Shown in pieces: positions 10,017 through 17,398 of a stretch of 64,000 nt of DNA. How positions within the stretch are numbered: the stretch's first letter is position 1; every line of letters starts with the position of its first letter. The stretch lies in the NCBI RefSeq assembly GCF_000943555.1, contig NZ_JTDV01000001.1, positions 1-64,000 of the forward strand. The letters run 5' to 3'. The translations under genes were made by a program, and so were the position numbers. The notes under the pieces were generated by a model, which ran no database searches, was not told the origin of the DNA, and worked only from the letters and a program-made list of their open reading frames with translations. This DNA comes from Neotamlana nanhaiensis. GTDB lineage: Bacteria; Bacteroidota; Bacteroidia; Flavobacteriales; Flavobacteriaceae.

Positions 10017-10060
10017 ATTTTAGCTTTTAGCTTTTAGCCTTTAGCTCTCAGCTATTGGCA
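10017..10060. repeat. Degenerate heptamer repeat (TTAGCTT-like)
   Basis: About five imperfect copies of TTTTAGC stand immediately upstream of purC, fading to CTCAGCTATTGGC. If purC is transcribed from the TATTTTTG-like box on the minus strand (10103-10110), this lies in its leader. Confidence 0.6.
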
Positions 10061-10126
10061 CTCCATATTTTTGGTTTTTGTTTCTGCTCTTAAAATTAAT
10101 TGCAAAAATACATTTTTTGTACGTTA

Positions 10127-10206
10127 ACCCCTAGCCCCGATTGAAGCGGCATCCTTTTTTGCCATTAAAAGCAAAAAAGATATAGCGGAAAGCGGGATTA
10201 GCTACT
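10127..10206. ncRNA. Structured intergenic element, possibly of the Flavo-1 type
   Basis: Between phoH and purC. An inner stem of nine pairs (CTTTTTTGC at 10154-10162 with GCAAAAAAG at 10171-10179, loop of 8) is flanked by two GCGG-containing internal-loop strands, then by an outer stem pairing TAGC and CCCG (10132-10139) with CGGG (10193-10196) and GCTA (10200-10203). From memory, elements beginning AGCCCCGATTGAAGCGG recur between genes in Flavobacteriia and may be the Rfam Flavo-1 motif. I cannot run the covariance model, so the identity and transcribed strand are open. Confidence 0.5.
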
Positions 10207-10214
10207 AATAAAAA

Positions 10215-11168
10215 TTAGTCTCTATTTTCTATGCTTTTGTAGGCTTCGATAACCTTTTTAACCAGTGAGTGACGAATAACGTCTTTATCGTCTAAAAATA
10301 TCATGCCTACGCCTTCTACATTTTTAAGTATTAAAAGCGCTTCTTTTAAACCTGAAATGGTACGACGCGGTAAATCTATTTGCCCAGGATCGCCCGTTAA
10401 TAAAAACTTGGCATTTTTACCCATACGCGTTAAAAACATTTTCATTTGGGCATGCGTTGTGTTTTGGCCTTCGTCAAGAATTACAAAAGCATTATCGAGT
10501 GTACGACCACGCATAAACGCTAATGGTGCAATTTGTATAGTGCCATTTTCGATGTAATGTGCTAATTTTTCTGGCGCAATCATATCGCGTAACGCATCGT
10601 AAAGTGGTTGCATGTACGGATCTAACTTTTCCTTTAAATCGCCTGGTAAAAACCCTAAATTTTCACCTGCTTCAACCGCAGGACGTGTTAAAATAATGCG
10701 TTTAACTTCTTTATTTTTTAAGGCTTGAACCGCCAAGGCAACACCAGTATACGTTTTACCAGTACCAGCAGGACCAATAGCAAAAACCATATCGTTTTTT
10801 TTCATGGTTTCAACCAGTTTGCGTTGGTTTGCGGTTTGTGCCTTAATTAATCGGCCGCCAACCCCATGAACAATAACTTCGCCGCTTTGTTTCGAGGTGG
10901 TATAGTCATCACTACTTTGGCTTGTAAGTACACGTTCAATGGTATTTTCATCAATCTTGTTATACTTTCCAAAATGTTTTAAGAGCATGGTAATTCGCCT
11001 ATCGAATTCTTCTAGTAATTCTTCGTCGCCAAAGGCTTTAATTTTATTTCCTCGCGCTACGATTTTAAGTTTAGGAAAGTACTTTTTTAATAATTCGATA
11101 TTAGCATTTTGAGCTCCAAAAAACTCTTTTGGGCTAATTTCTTCAAGTTCAATGATAATTTCGTTCAA
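10215..11168 (-). CDS. phoH: PhoH-like ATPase
   Basis: 317 residues. An N-terminal KH-like region (about 1-100) is followed by the PhoH P-loop ATPase domain: Walker A GPAGTGKT at 132-139, Walker B VILDEGQ followed by NTT, and the conserved TGDPGQIDLP segment. PhoH/PhoL proteins are cytosolic RNA-linked ATPases, and in many bacteria they work with YbeY in rRNA and ribosome handling; the exact reaction in this organism is not shown by the sequence. No ybeY lies next to it here. A TATTTTTG-like -7 box on the minus strand (11269-11276) could drive it with a leader of about 95 bases, without a clear -33 box. Confidence 0.93.
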   Translation of the reverse strand: MNEIIIELEEISPKEFFGAQNANIELLKKYFPKLKIVARGNKIKAFGDEELLEEFDRRITMLLKHFGKYNKIDENTIERVLTSQSSDDYTTSKQSGEVIVHGVGGRLIKAQTANQRKLVETMKKNDMVFAIGPAGTGKTYTGVALAVQALKNKEVKRIILTRPAVEAGENLGFLPGDLKEKLDPYMQPLYDALRDMIAPEKLAHYIENGTIQIAPLAFMRGRTLDNAFVILDEGQNTTHAQMKMFLTRMGKNAKFLLTGDPGQIDLPRRTISGLKEALLILKNVEGVGMIFLDDKDVIRHSLVKKVIEAYKSIENRD

Positions 11169-11324
11169 AAGTGTTATTTTAAGTTTTAAATTTCGTTCTG
11201 ATTATTTAAAATTAATAATAAATCAGACCAAAGGATTTATTAGTTTTGTAAATCTAAGTGATACAACTCAAAAATACATAAATTTGAGAGACACTTTACT
11301 AAAAACATATCAACAATTTTACAC

Positions 11325-12218
11325 ATGCCAATTATAACATTAACCACCGATTTTGGTGCTAAAGATTACTTTACTGGTGCGACAAAAGGCGCAATTTACA
11401 GTGAATTACCCGATGTTACAATTGTTGATATCTCACACCAAGTATCACCGTTTAATATTCCAGAAGCGGCTTATATTATACAAAATGCGTATGGCAGTTT
11501 TCCTAAAGGAACCATACATATTATAGGTATAGATTCTGAATTAAATGAAGAAAACAAGCACATTGCCATAAAACTAGACGACCACTATTTTATATGTGCT
11601 AATAATGGTATAATGAGCATGATTTGTGCCGAAATAGCTCCCGAAAAAATTGTTGAAATAAACATTCACGATAAGTTAACGACTAGTTTCCCTGTTCTAG
11701 ATGTGTTTGTTAAAGTGGCTTGCCATATTGCTCGTGGTGGCACATTAGATGTCATTGGAAAATCAATTACCGAAATTAAACCTATTAGAAATATTAAACC
11801 ATACGTAAACGACGATAAAACCCAAATTATTGGTAGCGTTATTTATATTGATAATTATGGTAATGTGGTTACAAACATAAAACGAAGCTTTTTTGAAACC
11901 ATACAAAAAGGAAGACATTTTGAAATTTCGGCTCGTAATTATACGTTTAAAAAAATATACAATAAATACAGTGATATTGTAAAATTTGAAGTTCCTGAAA
12001 ATAAACGCAACGACGAAGGAAAACGTCTGGTAGTTTTTAATTCGGGTAATTTTTTAGAAATTGCAGTTTATAAAAGTAATCCGGCTACTGTTGGGAGCGC
12101 TTCTACCCTTTTGGGTTTAGGCCCTTTAGATACCATAAGCATAAATTTTATACCCAATAAAGTTTTAACAACACCCGATAATTTGCCGCCAAATTTAAGT
12201 AACGCAAATAAATACTAA
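11325..12218 (+). CDS. SAM hydroxide adenosyltransferase (DUF62/duf-62 family)
   Basis: 297 residues. The family splits S-adenosylmethionine with water or hydroxide into adenosine and methionine and is related to fluorinase and chlorinase. The N-terminal hallmark ITLTTDFGAKDYFTGA and the VDISHQVSPF segment are present, as is CANNGIMS. The DPGVG-type segment of other bacteria is replaced by GIDSELNEENKH, which I recall as normal for the Bacteroidota branch. The C-terminal beta domain (about 175-290) includes YIDNYGNVVTNI. The gene is divergent from phoH; a TAAATTTG box at 11279-11286 lies well placed as a -7 element but lacks a partner at the right distance. The next gene follows 15 bases on. 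Confidence 0.9.
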   Translation: MPIITLTTDFGAKDYFTGATKGAIYSELPDVTIVDISHQVSPFNIPEAAYIIQNAYGSFPKGTIHIIGIDSELNEENKHIAIKLDDHYFICANNGIMSMICAEIAPEKIVEINIHDKLTTSFPVLDVFVKVACHIARGGTLDVIGKSITEIKPIRNIKPYVNDDKTQIIGSVIYIDNYGNVVTNIKRSFFETIQKGRHFEISARNYTFKKIYNKYSDIVKFEVPENKRNDEGKRLVVFNSGNFLEIAVYKSNPATVGSASTLLGLGPLDTISINFIPNKVLTTPDNLPPNLSNANKY

Positions 12219-12233
12219 TTTAACTTTTAACAT

Positions 12234-12530
12234 ATGTTAGTTCGCATAGTAAAAATGGGGTTTTATAAACAGAATATTGATGTTTTTCTGGAAGACTTCA
12301 ACAATCATAAACACCATATTAGAAACTTTGAAGGCTGCTCATTTTTAGAACTTTATCGTGATGCTAACGACCCAACAGTATTTTTTACTTATAGCTATTG
12401 GGAAAACGAAGATGCACTTGAAAACTATAGAAAATCGGAGTTGTTTAGTGAGGTTTGGGGCAAAACAAAGCCCTTGTTTAGCAAACCACCAAAAGCTTGG
12501 AGTGTTGAAAAACTAATAAGTTTAGAATAG
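12234..12530 (+). CDS. Antibiotic biosynthesis monooxygenase-like (ABM domain) protein
   Basis: 98 residues forming a single ferredoxin-like dimeric alpha-beta barrel. Features: an N-terminal strand with LVRIVKMGF, the acidic CSFLELYRDANDPTVFFTY strands, SYWENEDALENYRKSELF and a W-containing C terminus. Family members include small quinol monooxygenases and haem-degrading enzymes, but nothing here fixes the substrate. It starts 15 bases after the SAM hydrolase gene and is probably in the same operon; a fresh -7 box (TAAATTTG, 12563-12570) follows it before gldF. Confidence 0.85.
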   Translation: MLVRIVKMGFYKQNIDVFLEDFNNHKHHIRNFEGCSFLELYRDANDPTVFFTYSYWENEDALENYRKSELFSEVWGKTKPLFSKPPKAWSVEKLISLE

Positions 12531-12587
12531 TAACTCTTATTAGGTTTTGTAAAACAAAATGGTAAATTTGTTGTGTAAAGTAATTTC

Positions 12588-13304
12588 ATGCTAGCAATTT
12601 TAAAAAAGGAAATAAATACGTTTTTCGCTTCGCCAATGGGATATTTGGTGATTGCGATTTTTTTAGTTTTAAACGGTTTATTTTTATGGTTATTTAAAGG
12701 TGAATTTAATATTTTAAACTACGGTTTCGCCGATTTATCATCCTTTTTTCTGCTGGCTCCATGGATTTTAATTTTCTTAATTCCTGCCGTTACCATGCGT
12801 AGTTTTTCTGATGAGAAAAAACAAGGCACTATGGAGCTTTTATTGACCAAACCAGTATCAAAAACTAATATTGTTTTAGGTAAATATTTTGGCGCATTTT
12901 TATTAATTCTAATTGCTTTAGTACCAACGCTTATATATGTTTACACCGTTTATCAATTAGGAAATCCAACAGGTAATTTAGATGTTGGCAGTACTTTAGG
13001 TTCATATTTTGGACTCTTATTTTTAGTTGCGGCTTACACTGCTATTGGCGTGTTTACATCAACACTGTCCAACAATCAAATTGTTGCCTTTATCGCTTCA
13101 GTATTTATTTGTTTTGCTTTTTATATTGGGTTTGAAGGTGTTGCAGACTTTACTTCAAGCAACATAATAGATCAATTTGGTATGAGTGCACATTATAAAA
13201 GTATGAGTCGTGGCGTATTAGACACCAGGGATTTGGTATATTTTATAAGTCTAACTGTTTTCTTTTTATTATTAACCAAACTAAATATTAGCAAAGAAAA
13301 ATAA
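12588..13304 (+). CDS. gldF: Gliding motility ABC transporter permease subunit GldF
   Basis: 238 residues of an ABC-2 type permease with six predicted membrane segments. The first cytosolic helix MLAILKKEINTFFASPMGYL and the TMRSFSDEKKQGTMELLLTK segment (ABC-2 family signature) are typical of GldF. With GldG, and with the ATPase GldA encoded elsewhere, it forms a transporter required for gliding in some flavobacteria. A -7 box TAAATTTG at 12563-12570 gives a short leader of roughly 12 bases; no good -33 box is seen. The following orphan gene begins at 13304, overlapping the last base of the stop codon. Confidence 0.93.
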   Translation: MLAILKKEINTFFASPMGYLVIAIFLVLNGLFLWLFKGEFNILNYGFADLSSFFLLAPWILIFLIPAVTMRSFSDEKKQGTMELLLTKPVSKTNIVLGKYFGAFLLILIALVPTLIYVYTVYQLGNPTGNLDVGSTLGSYFGLLFLVAAYTAIGVFTSTLSNNQIVAFIASVFICFAFYIGFEGVADFTSSNIIDQFGMSAHYKSMSRGVLDTRDLVYFISLTVFFLLLTKLNISKEK

Positions 13305-13789
13305 TGATTATTACGCCCTTATTTATAGTTTTTTTAGTTATTGTTTTTGCTCTTGTTTGGTTGTTTACAAACACCATAGATAACAGAAAATGGTTAACCT
13401 TTTTAGTTAGTTTGGTACTTACACCTGTGGTGTATTTTTATATATTTTATCCGTTTATAAATATTTTTGTTAGTTATCATCACGAAAAGTATTTCAATGC
13501 TAAAGCTTGGGAAGCGAAACCCGCTTTACGTTATGAAATGAGTGGTAGTATTATTAATGATAGTCTTTTTATAGGAAAAACAAAAACCGAAGTACAACAA
13601 CAGCTAGGTACTAGCGAATGGTACAGTTGGGATGATAACATTAAGGCAAATTCGCCCGAAATGTGGAATTATAACCTAGGTTTTAAACCTGGGGCTTTAA
13701 ACGACATGCAAGAATGCTTAGAATTGGTTTTTAAAAATGAAAAGGTAGCCACGGTAAAACAATATCAATTAGAACAATCTTTTGAATAA
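13304..13789 (+). CDS. Uncharacterised membrane protein encoded between gldF and gldG
   Basis: 161 residues. Two N-terminal hydrophobic segments (about 3-20 and 32-57) are followed by a soluble region. The stretch IGKTKTEVQQQLGTSEW near residues 86-102 resembles the helix-turn-strand of the SmpA/BamE (OmlA) fold, where a Gly-x-Thr-x-x-Glu-Val motif precedes a short LG turn; this is a visual match only. The gene overlaps gldF by one base (TAATG) and gldG by eight, so it is tightly coupled to a gliding transporter operon and may be an accessory of it. I do not recognise a named family. Confidence 0.7.
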   Translation: MIITPLFIVFLVIVFALVWLFTNTIDNRKWLTFLVSLVLTPVVYFYIFYPFINIFVSYHHEKYFNAKAWEAKPALRYEMSGSIINDSLFIGKTKTEVQQQLGTSEWYSWDDNIKANSPEMWNYNLGFKPGALNDMQECLELVFKNEKVATVKQYQLEQSFE

Positions 13790-15449
13790 AACTCTTAAAT
13801 ACATAACGCTATGTTTTGTTGGGCTTATTGCTGTTAATATAATTGCCAATAAGATTTATAAACGCTTCGATTTAACTTCCGATAAACGCTATACACTAAG
13901 TGAATCGGTCATTACAATTACTGAAAATGTAACTTCTCCTTTAATTATTGATGTGTTTTTAGAAGGCGACGATTTCCCTTCAGAATTTAGACGGCTTCAA
14001 AAAGAAACCAAAGAACTACTTGAAGAGTTTAAAGCTAAAAACCCGAATATTGTCTTCAATTTTATTAATCCGTTAGAAGATGATGATACGCGCGACAGAA
14101 ATATTCAACAACTTACGCAACGTGGTTTAACGCCCATGCAACTTACGGTTCAAGAAAATGGAAAATCATCACAAGCCATTATTTTCCCTTGGGCTTTGGC
14201 TAGTTACAACGAGCAAACGGTTATTATTCCGTTGGTAAAAAATAAAATTGGTTCTTCGCAACAAGAATTAGTCACCAATTCGGTGCAACATTTAGAGTAC
14301 GCTTTCGCGGATGGATTTAGCAAACTCACGCAAAATAAAAGTAAAAAAATAGCCATTTTAAAAGGCAATAAAGAATTCGATGATAAATACATTGCCGATT
14401 TTGTAAAAACCATTGGTGAATATTATTTAATCGCACCATTTACGTTAGATAGCGTAAACACAAATCCGCAAAAAACATTAAAAGATTTACAACAATTCGA
14501 TTTAATAATTTCTGCAAAACCATTAGAACCTTTTACTGAAGGAGAGAAATTTGTGTTAGATCAATACACCATGAATGGTGGTAAAAGTTTATGGCTTATC
14601 GATGCTGTTGCCATGGAAAAAGACAGCTTGTACAACGATGCTGGTCGTAATTTTGCTGTTGGTCGCGATTTAAACTTAACCGATTTTTTCTTTAAATACG
14701 GTGTACGTATAAATCCTGTAATTACAAGCACACTCTACTCTGCTCCAATTACTTTAGCTATGGGTAGCGGTAGCGAATCTCAGTTTCAAAATTTACGATG
14801 GCCTTATTCGCCATTGGCAGGTATAAATAACAATCATCCTATTGTCAATAATTTGGATATTGTAAAATTCGAGTTTGCTAATCAAATTGATACTTTAAAA
14901 AACAATATCAAGAAAACTATTCTGCTGGAAACAGCGCCGCTAACTCGTTTAGAAGGTATTCCAAGAGAAATAAGTTTAAATATTGTTACGCAAGAGCAAG
15001 ATCCTTCAACATTTAACAAAGGCAAACAAAATTTAGCGGTATTGTTAGAGGGAGAATTTACTTCAGCTTACAACAATCGCGTAAAACCATTTCAGCTTTC
15101 CAACGTCAAAAATAAAAGTATCAACACGAAAATGGTTGTTATTGCCGATGGCGATGTTATAAAAAACGATGTGGCAAGAAATGTACCTCAAGAATTAGGT
15201 TTTGACAGATGGACTGGAAAACTCTACGGAAATAAAGAATTTTTGCTAAACACGGTAAATTATTTACTCGACGATAACGGACTTATAAACATTCGCTCGA
15301 AAGAAATAGCCGTTGCATTTCTTGACCAAGAAAAAATAGCCAAACAAAAAACCACGTGGCAACTAGTAAACATCGTACTTCCGCTTATTTTATTAGCCTT
15401 TTTTGGAGGTCTTTTTACCTACTTTAGAAAGCGAAAATACACGGCTTAA
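13782..15449 (+). CDS. gldG: Gliding motility ABC transporter substrate-binding protein GldG
   Basis: 555 residues with a TTG start that overlaps the previous gene by eight bases; TTG is chosen because the next in-frame ATG would remove the N-terminal membrane anchor. One N-terminal membrane segment (LCFVGLIAVNIIANKIY), a long periplasmic ABC-type auxiliary domain (KRYTLSESVITITENV at its start, Gly/Asp-rich IADGDVIKNDVARN near the end) and a C-terminal membrane segment (LVNIVLPLILLAFFGGLF) followed by RKRK. This is the GldG layout. It acts with GldF in the inner membrane. Confidence 0.93.
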   Translation: MNKTLKYITLCFVGLIAVNIIANKIYKRFDLTSDKRYTLSESVITITENVTSPLIIDVFLEGDDFPSEFRRLQKETKELLEEFKAKNPNIVFNFINPLEDDDTRDRNIQQLTQRGLTPMQLTVQENGKSSQAIIFPWALASYNEQTVIIPLVKNKIGSSQQELVTNSVQHLEYAFADGFSKLTQNKSKKIAILKGNKEFDDKYIADFVKTIGEYYLIAPFTLDSVNTNPQKTLKDLQQFDLIISAKPLEPFTEGEKFVLDQYTMNGGKSLWLIDAVAMEKDSLYNDAGRNFAVGRDLNLTDFFFKYGVRINPVITSTLYSAPITLAMGSGSESQFQNLRWPYSPLAGINNNHPIVNNLDIVKFEFANQIDTLKNNIKKTILLETAPLTRLEGIPREISLNIVTQEQDPSTFNKGKQNLAVLLEGEFTSAYNNRVKPFQLSNVKNKSINTKMVVIADGDVIKNDVARNVPQELGFDRWTGKLYGNKEFLLNTVNYLLDDNGLINIRSKEIAVAFLDQEKIAKQKTTWQLVNIVLPLILLAFFGGLFTYFRKRKYTA

Positions 15450-15464
15450 ATGTTGATAAGTTTG

Positions 15465-15496
15465 TTTCCAAATATAGACTGTATGGAATATATTTG
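15465..15496 (+). promoter_or_regulatory. Candidate dnaN promoter
   Basis: A perfect -7 box TATATTTG at 15489-15496 with a TTTC (one mismatch to TTTG) 20 bases upstream at 15465-15468; a true TTTG sits 4 bases further out at 15461. A start near 15502 leaves a leader of about 33 bases. Confidence 0.45.
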
Positions 15497-15534
15497 TAAA
15501 TAGTAGATTTTGCAATTAAAAACTAAGCTATTAC

Positions 15535-16653
15535 ATGAAATTTATAGTATCAAGCACCTATTTATTAAAGCAATTACAAGTTTTAGGTGGTGTAATAAAC
15601 AACTCTAACACCTTACCTATTTTAGATAATTTTTTATTTGAATTAGATGGTAACAAATTAACCGTTTCTGCCAGCGATTTAGAAACTACCATGTCTTCTA
15701 TTCTTGACGTAGAAAGCGATAGCGAAGGTAGCGTAGCTATTCCTGCACGTTTGTTATTAGATACTTTAAAAACCTTCCCGGAGCAACCTTTAACCTTTGT
15801 TATTGAAGAAAATAATACGGTTGAAATTAGCTCTAATCATGGTAAATACGCTTTAGCTTATGCCGATGGTAATGAATTCCCAAAAGCGGTGGCACTCGAA
15901 GACCCAAGTAAAACAGTAGTTAGTGGCGATATTTTAGCTACCGCTATTAGTAAAACCATTTTTGCGGCAGGAAACGACGATTTACGCCCAGTAATGAGTG
16001 GTGTGTTTTTTCAGTTTTCTTCTGAAGGTTTAACGTTTGTTGCTACCGATGCCCACAAATTGGTTAAATATACGCGTGAAGACATTAAAGCTAACGAAGT
16101 AGCCGAATTTATTATGCCTAAAAAACCTTTAAACTTACTAAAAGGTATTTTAGCCACTAATGAAGATGATGTTACTATTGAATATAACGACTCGAATGCG
16201 AAATTTACTTTTGAAAACTCAGAATTAATTTGTCGTTTAATTGATGGTAAATATCCTAACTACGAAGCGGTTATTCCTAAGGAAAACCCAAATAAATTAG
16301 TTATCGATAGAAATCAGTTTTTAAATTCTGTAAAACGTGTTAGTATTTTCTCTAACAAAACAACACACCAAATACGTTTAAAAATTGCGGGTGCAGAATT
16401 AAACATTTCTGCTGAAGATATAGATTACAGTAACAAAGCCGAAGAACGCTTAACTTGCGATTACCAAGGCGACGACATGCAAATTGGTTTTAACTCTCGT
16501 TTTTTAACCGAAATGCTTAATAATTTAAGTGCCGATGAAGTACAATTAGAAATGAGTATGCCAAACAGGGCAGGTATTTTAACACCTGTTGATGGTTTAG
16601 ATGAAGGAGAGCAAATAACAATGCTGGTTATGCCAGTAATGCTTAATAGTTAA
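15535..16653 (+). CDS. dnaN: DNA polymerase III beta subunit (sliding clamp)
   Basis: 372 residues, the usual length, with three similar clamp domains (about 1-120, 121-245, 246-372). Starts MKFIVSSTYLLKQLQVLGGV; the middle domain contains RPVMSGVFFQF and FVATDAHKLV; the third ends with the family terminus QITMLVMPVMLNS (the common MPMRL becomes MPVML). It forms the ring that holds polymerase III on DNA. The gene is a single unit between gldG and a strong terminator and is not beside dnaA, as is common in Bacteroidota. Confidence 0.97.
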   Translation: MKFIVSSTYLLKQLQVLGGVINNSNTLPILDNFLFELDGNKLTVSASDLETTMSSILDVESDSEGSVAIPARLLLDTLKTFPEQPLTFVIEENNTVEISSNHGKYALAYADGNEFPKAVALEDPSKTVVSGDILATAISKTIFAAGNDDLRPVMSGVFFQFSSEGLTFVATDAHKLVKYTREDIKANEVAEFIMPKKPLNLLKGILATNEDDVTIEYNDSNAKFTFENSELICRLIDGKYPNYEAVIPKENPNKLVIDRNQFLNSVKRVSIFSNKTTHQIRLKIAGAELNISAEDIDYSNKAEERLTCDYQGDDMQIGFNSRFLTEMLNNLSADEVQLEMSMPNRAGILTPVDGLDEGEQITMLVMPVMLNS

Positions 16654-16734
16654 TTAAGCATATGTTTGCTTTTGCATAAGTCTTTAATTATTTTGAATTC
16701 CAGCTAGACCTTTGTTAGATGGTTGCTTAAGCAT

Positions 16735-16764
16735 AAAGCTCACTTTTTTTGGTGAGCTTTTTTT
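16735..16764 (+). terminator. Intrinsic terminator after dnaN
   Basis: Nine-base arms AAAGCTCAC and GTGAGCTTT with a T-rich loop and a seven-T tail. It lies 81 bases beyond the dnaN stop. Confidence 0.85.
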
Positions 16765-16790
16765 ATGACTATAATGATTTAAATACTGCT

Positions 16791-17321
16791 TTAATCGAAA
16801 TACAAATAATCACCTTCATAAACGCCTGTAATTTCTACACCATCGCTTCTTGTAAACGAAAAAGATAAACTAATAACATCTACAGCATAATCAATTACTG
16901 TTATACTTCCTGCTACAACTTCTAAATTAGAATTACTTCCACTTTTATAAAATTGACTAAAACCATTTTCAAATTCACTATCAATAACATCGCCATCAAC
17001 AATAAATTCTACTCTAGAAATCGCATCTAAATTATAAGTTTCTCCTGTTAAAAGATCAAACGCATTAATTCTTGCTGAAAAATAATCGACATTATTAAAT
17101 GTTGTTCCAGAAAAAGAAGCAATAATTTCAGCTTCTGTGTTATTGGTTAAACTTAAAAACACCGAGTTTAAAGAAGGTTCTACTACTGCTGTTTTCATTT
17201 CAAAAGAAGACTCGCCAACTTGTATGAAATTTGCTTCTAAAGTTTTGGAATCATCATTAGATGAACAAGCGGTTAATAAAAATGTTAGGAATATGAATGT
17301 GATTTTTTTTAAATGTTTCAT
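16791..17321 (-). CDS. Uncharacterised lipoprotein
   Basis: 176 residues. A lipoprotein signal is clear: basic start MKHLKK, hydrophobic core, then LTAC with the lipid-bearing cysteine at residue 19, followed by SSNDDS, a linker typical of exported Bacteroidota lipoproteins. The mature part is rich in beta strands and polar residues, including a VEFIVDGDVIDSEFENG segment and a terminal GVYEGDYLYFD. I do not recognise the family. It sits downstream of the terminator of the large T9SS gene in the same direction, so it is likely its own unit. Confidence 0.75.
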   Translation of the reverse strand: MKHLKKITFIFLTFLLTACSSNDDSKTLEANFIQVGESSFEMKTAVVEPSLNSVFLSLTNNTEAEIIASFSGTTFNNVDYFSARINAFDLLTGETYNLDAISRVEFIVDGDVIDSEFENGFSQFYKSGSNSNLEVVAGSITVIDYAVDVISLSFSFTRSDGVEITGVYEGDYLYFD

Positions 17322-17344
17322 GTGATTTTTTAAATTACTTGGTT

Positions 17345-17372
17345 AAAAAAGGCGCCCACAAAAGTGAGCGCC
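17345..17372 (-). terminator. Intrinsic terminator of the 845-residue T9SS gene
   Basis: On the minus strand GGCGCTCAC and GTGGGCGCC pair around a TTTT loop and are followed by TTTTTT. It lies 27 bases past the stop of the T9SS protein gene at 17399. Confidence 0.85.
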
Positions 17373-17398
17373 AAATAAAGCTGATGTTACACACCAAC

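Noticed and set aside
10103-10110. Minus-strand TATTTTTG as a purC promoter
   Set aside because: The -7 box is perfect but no TTTG-like -33 element is found at 19-21 bases, so I do not list it as a promoter.
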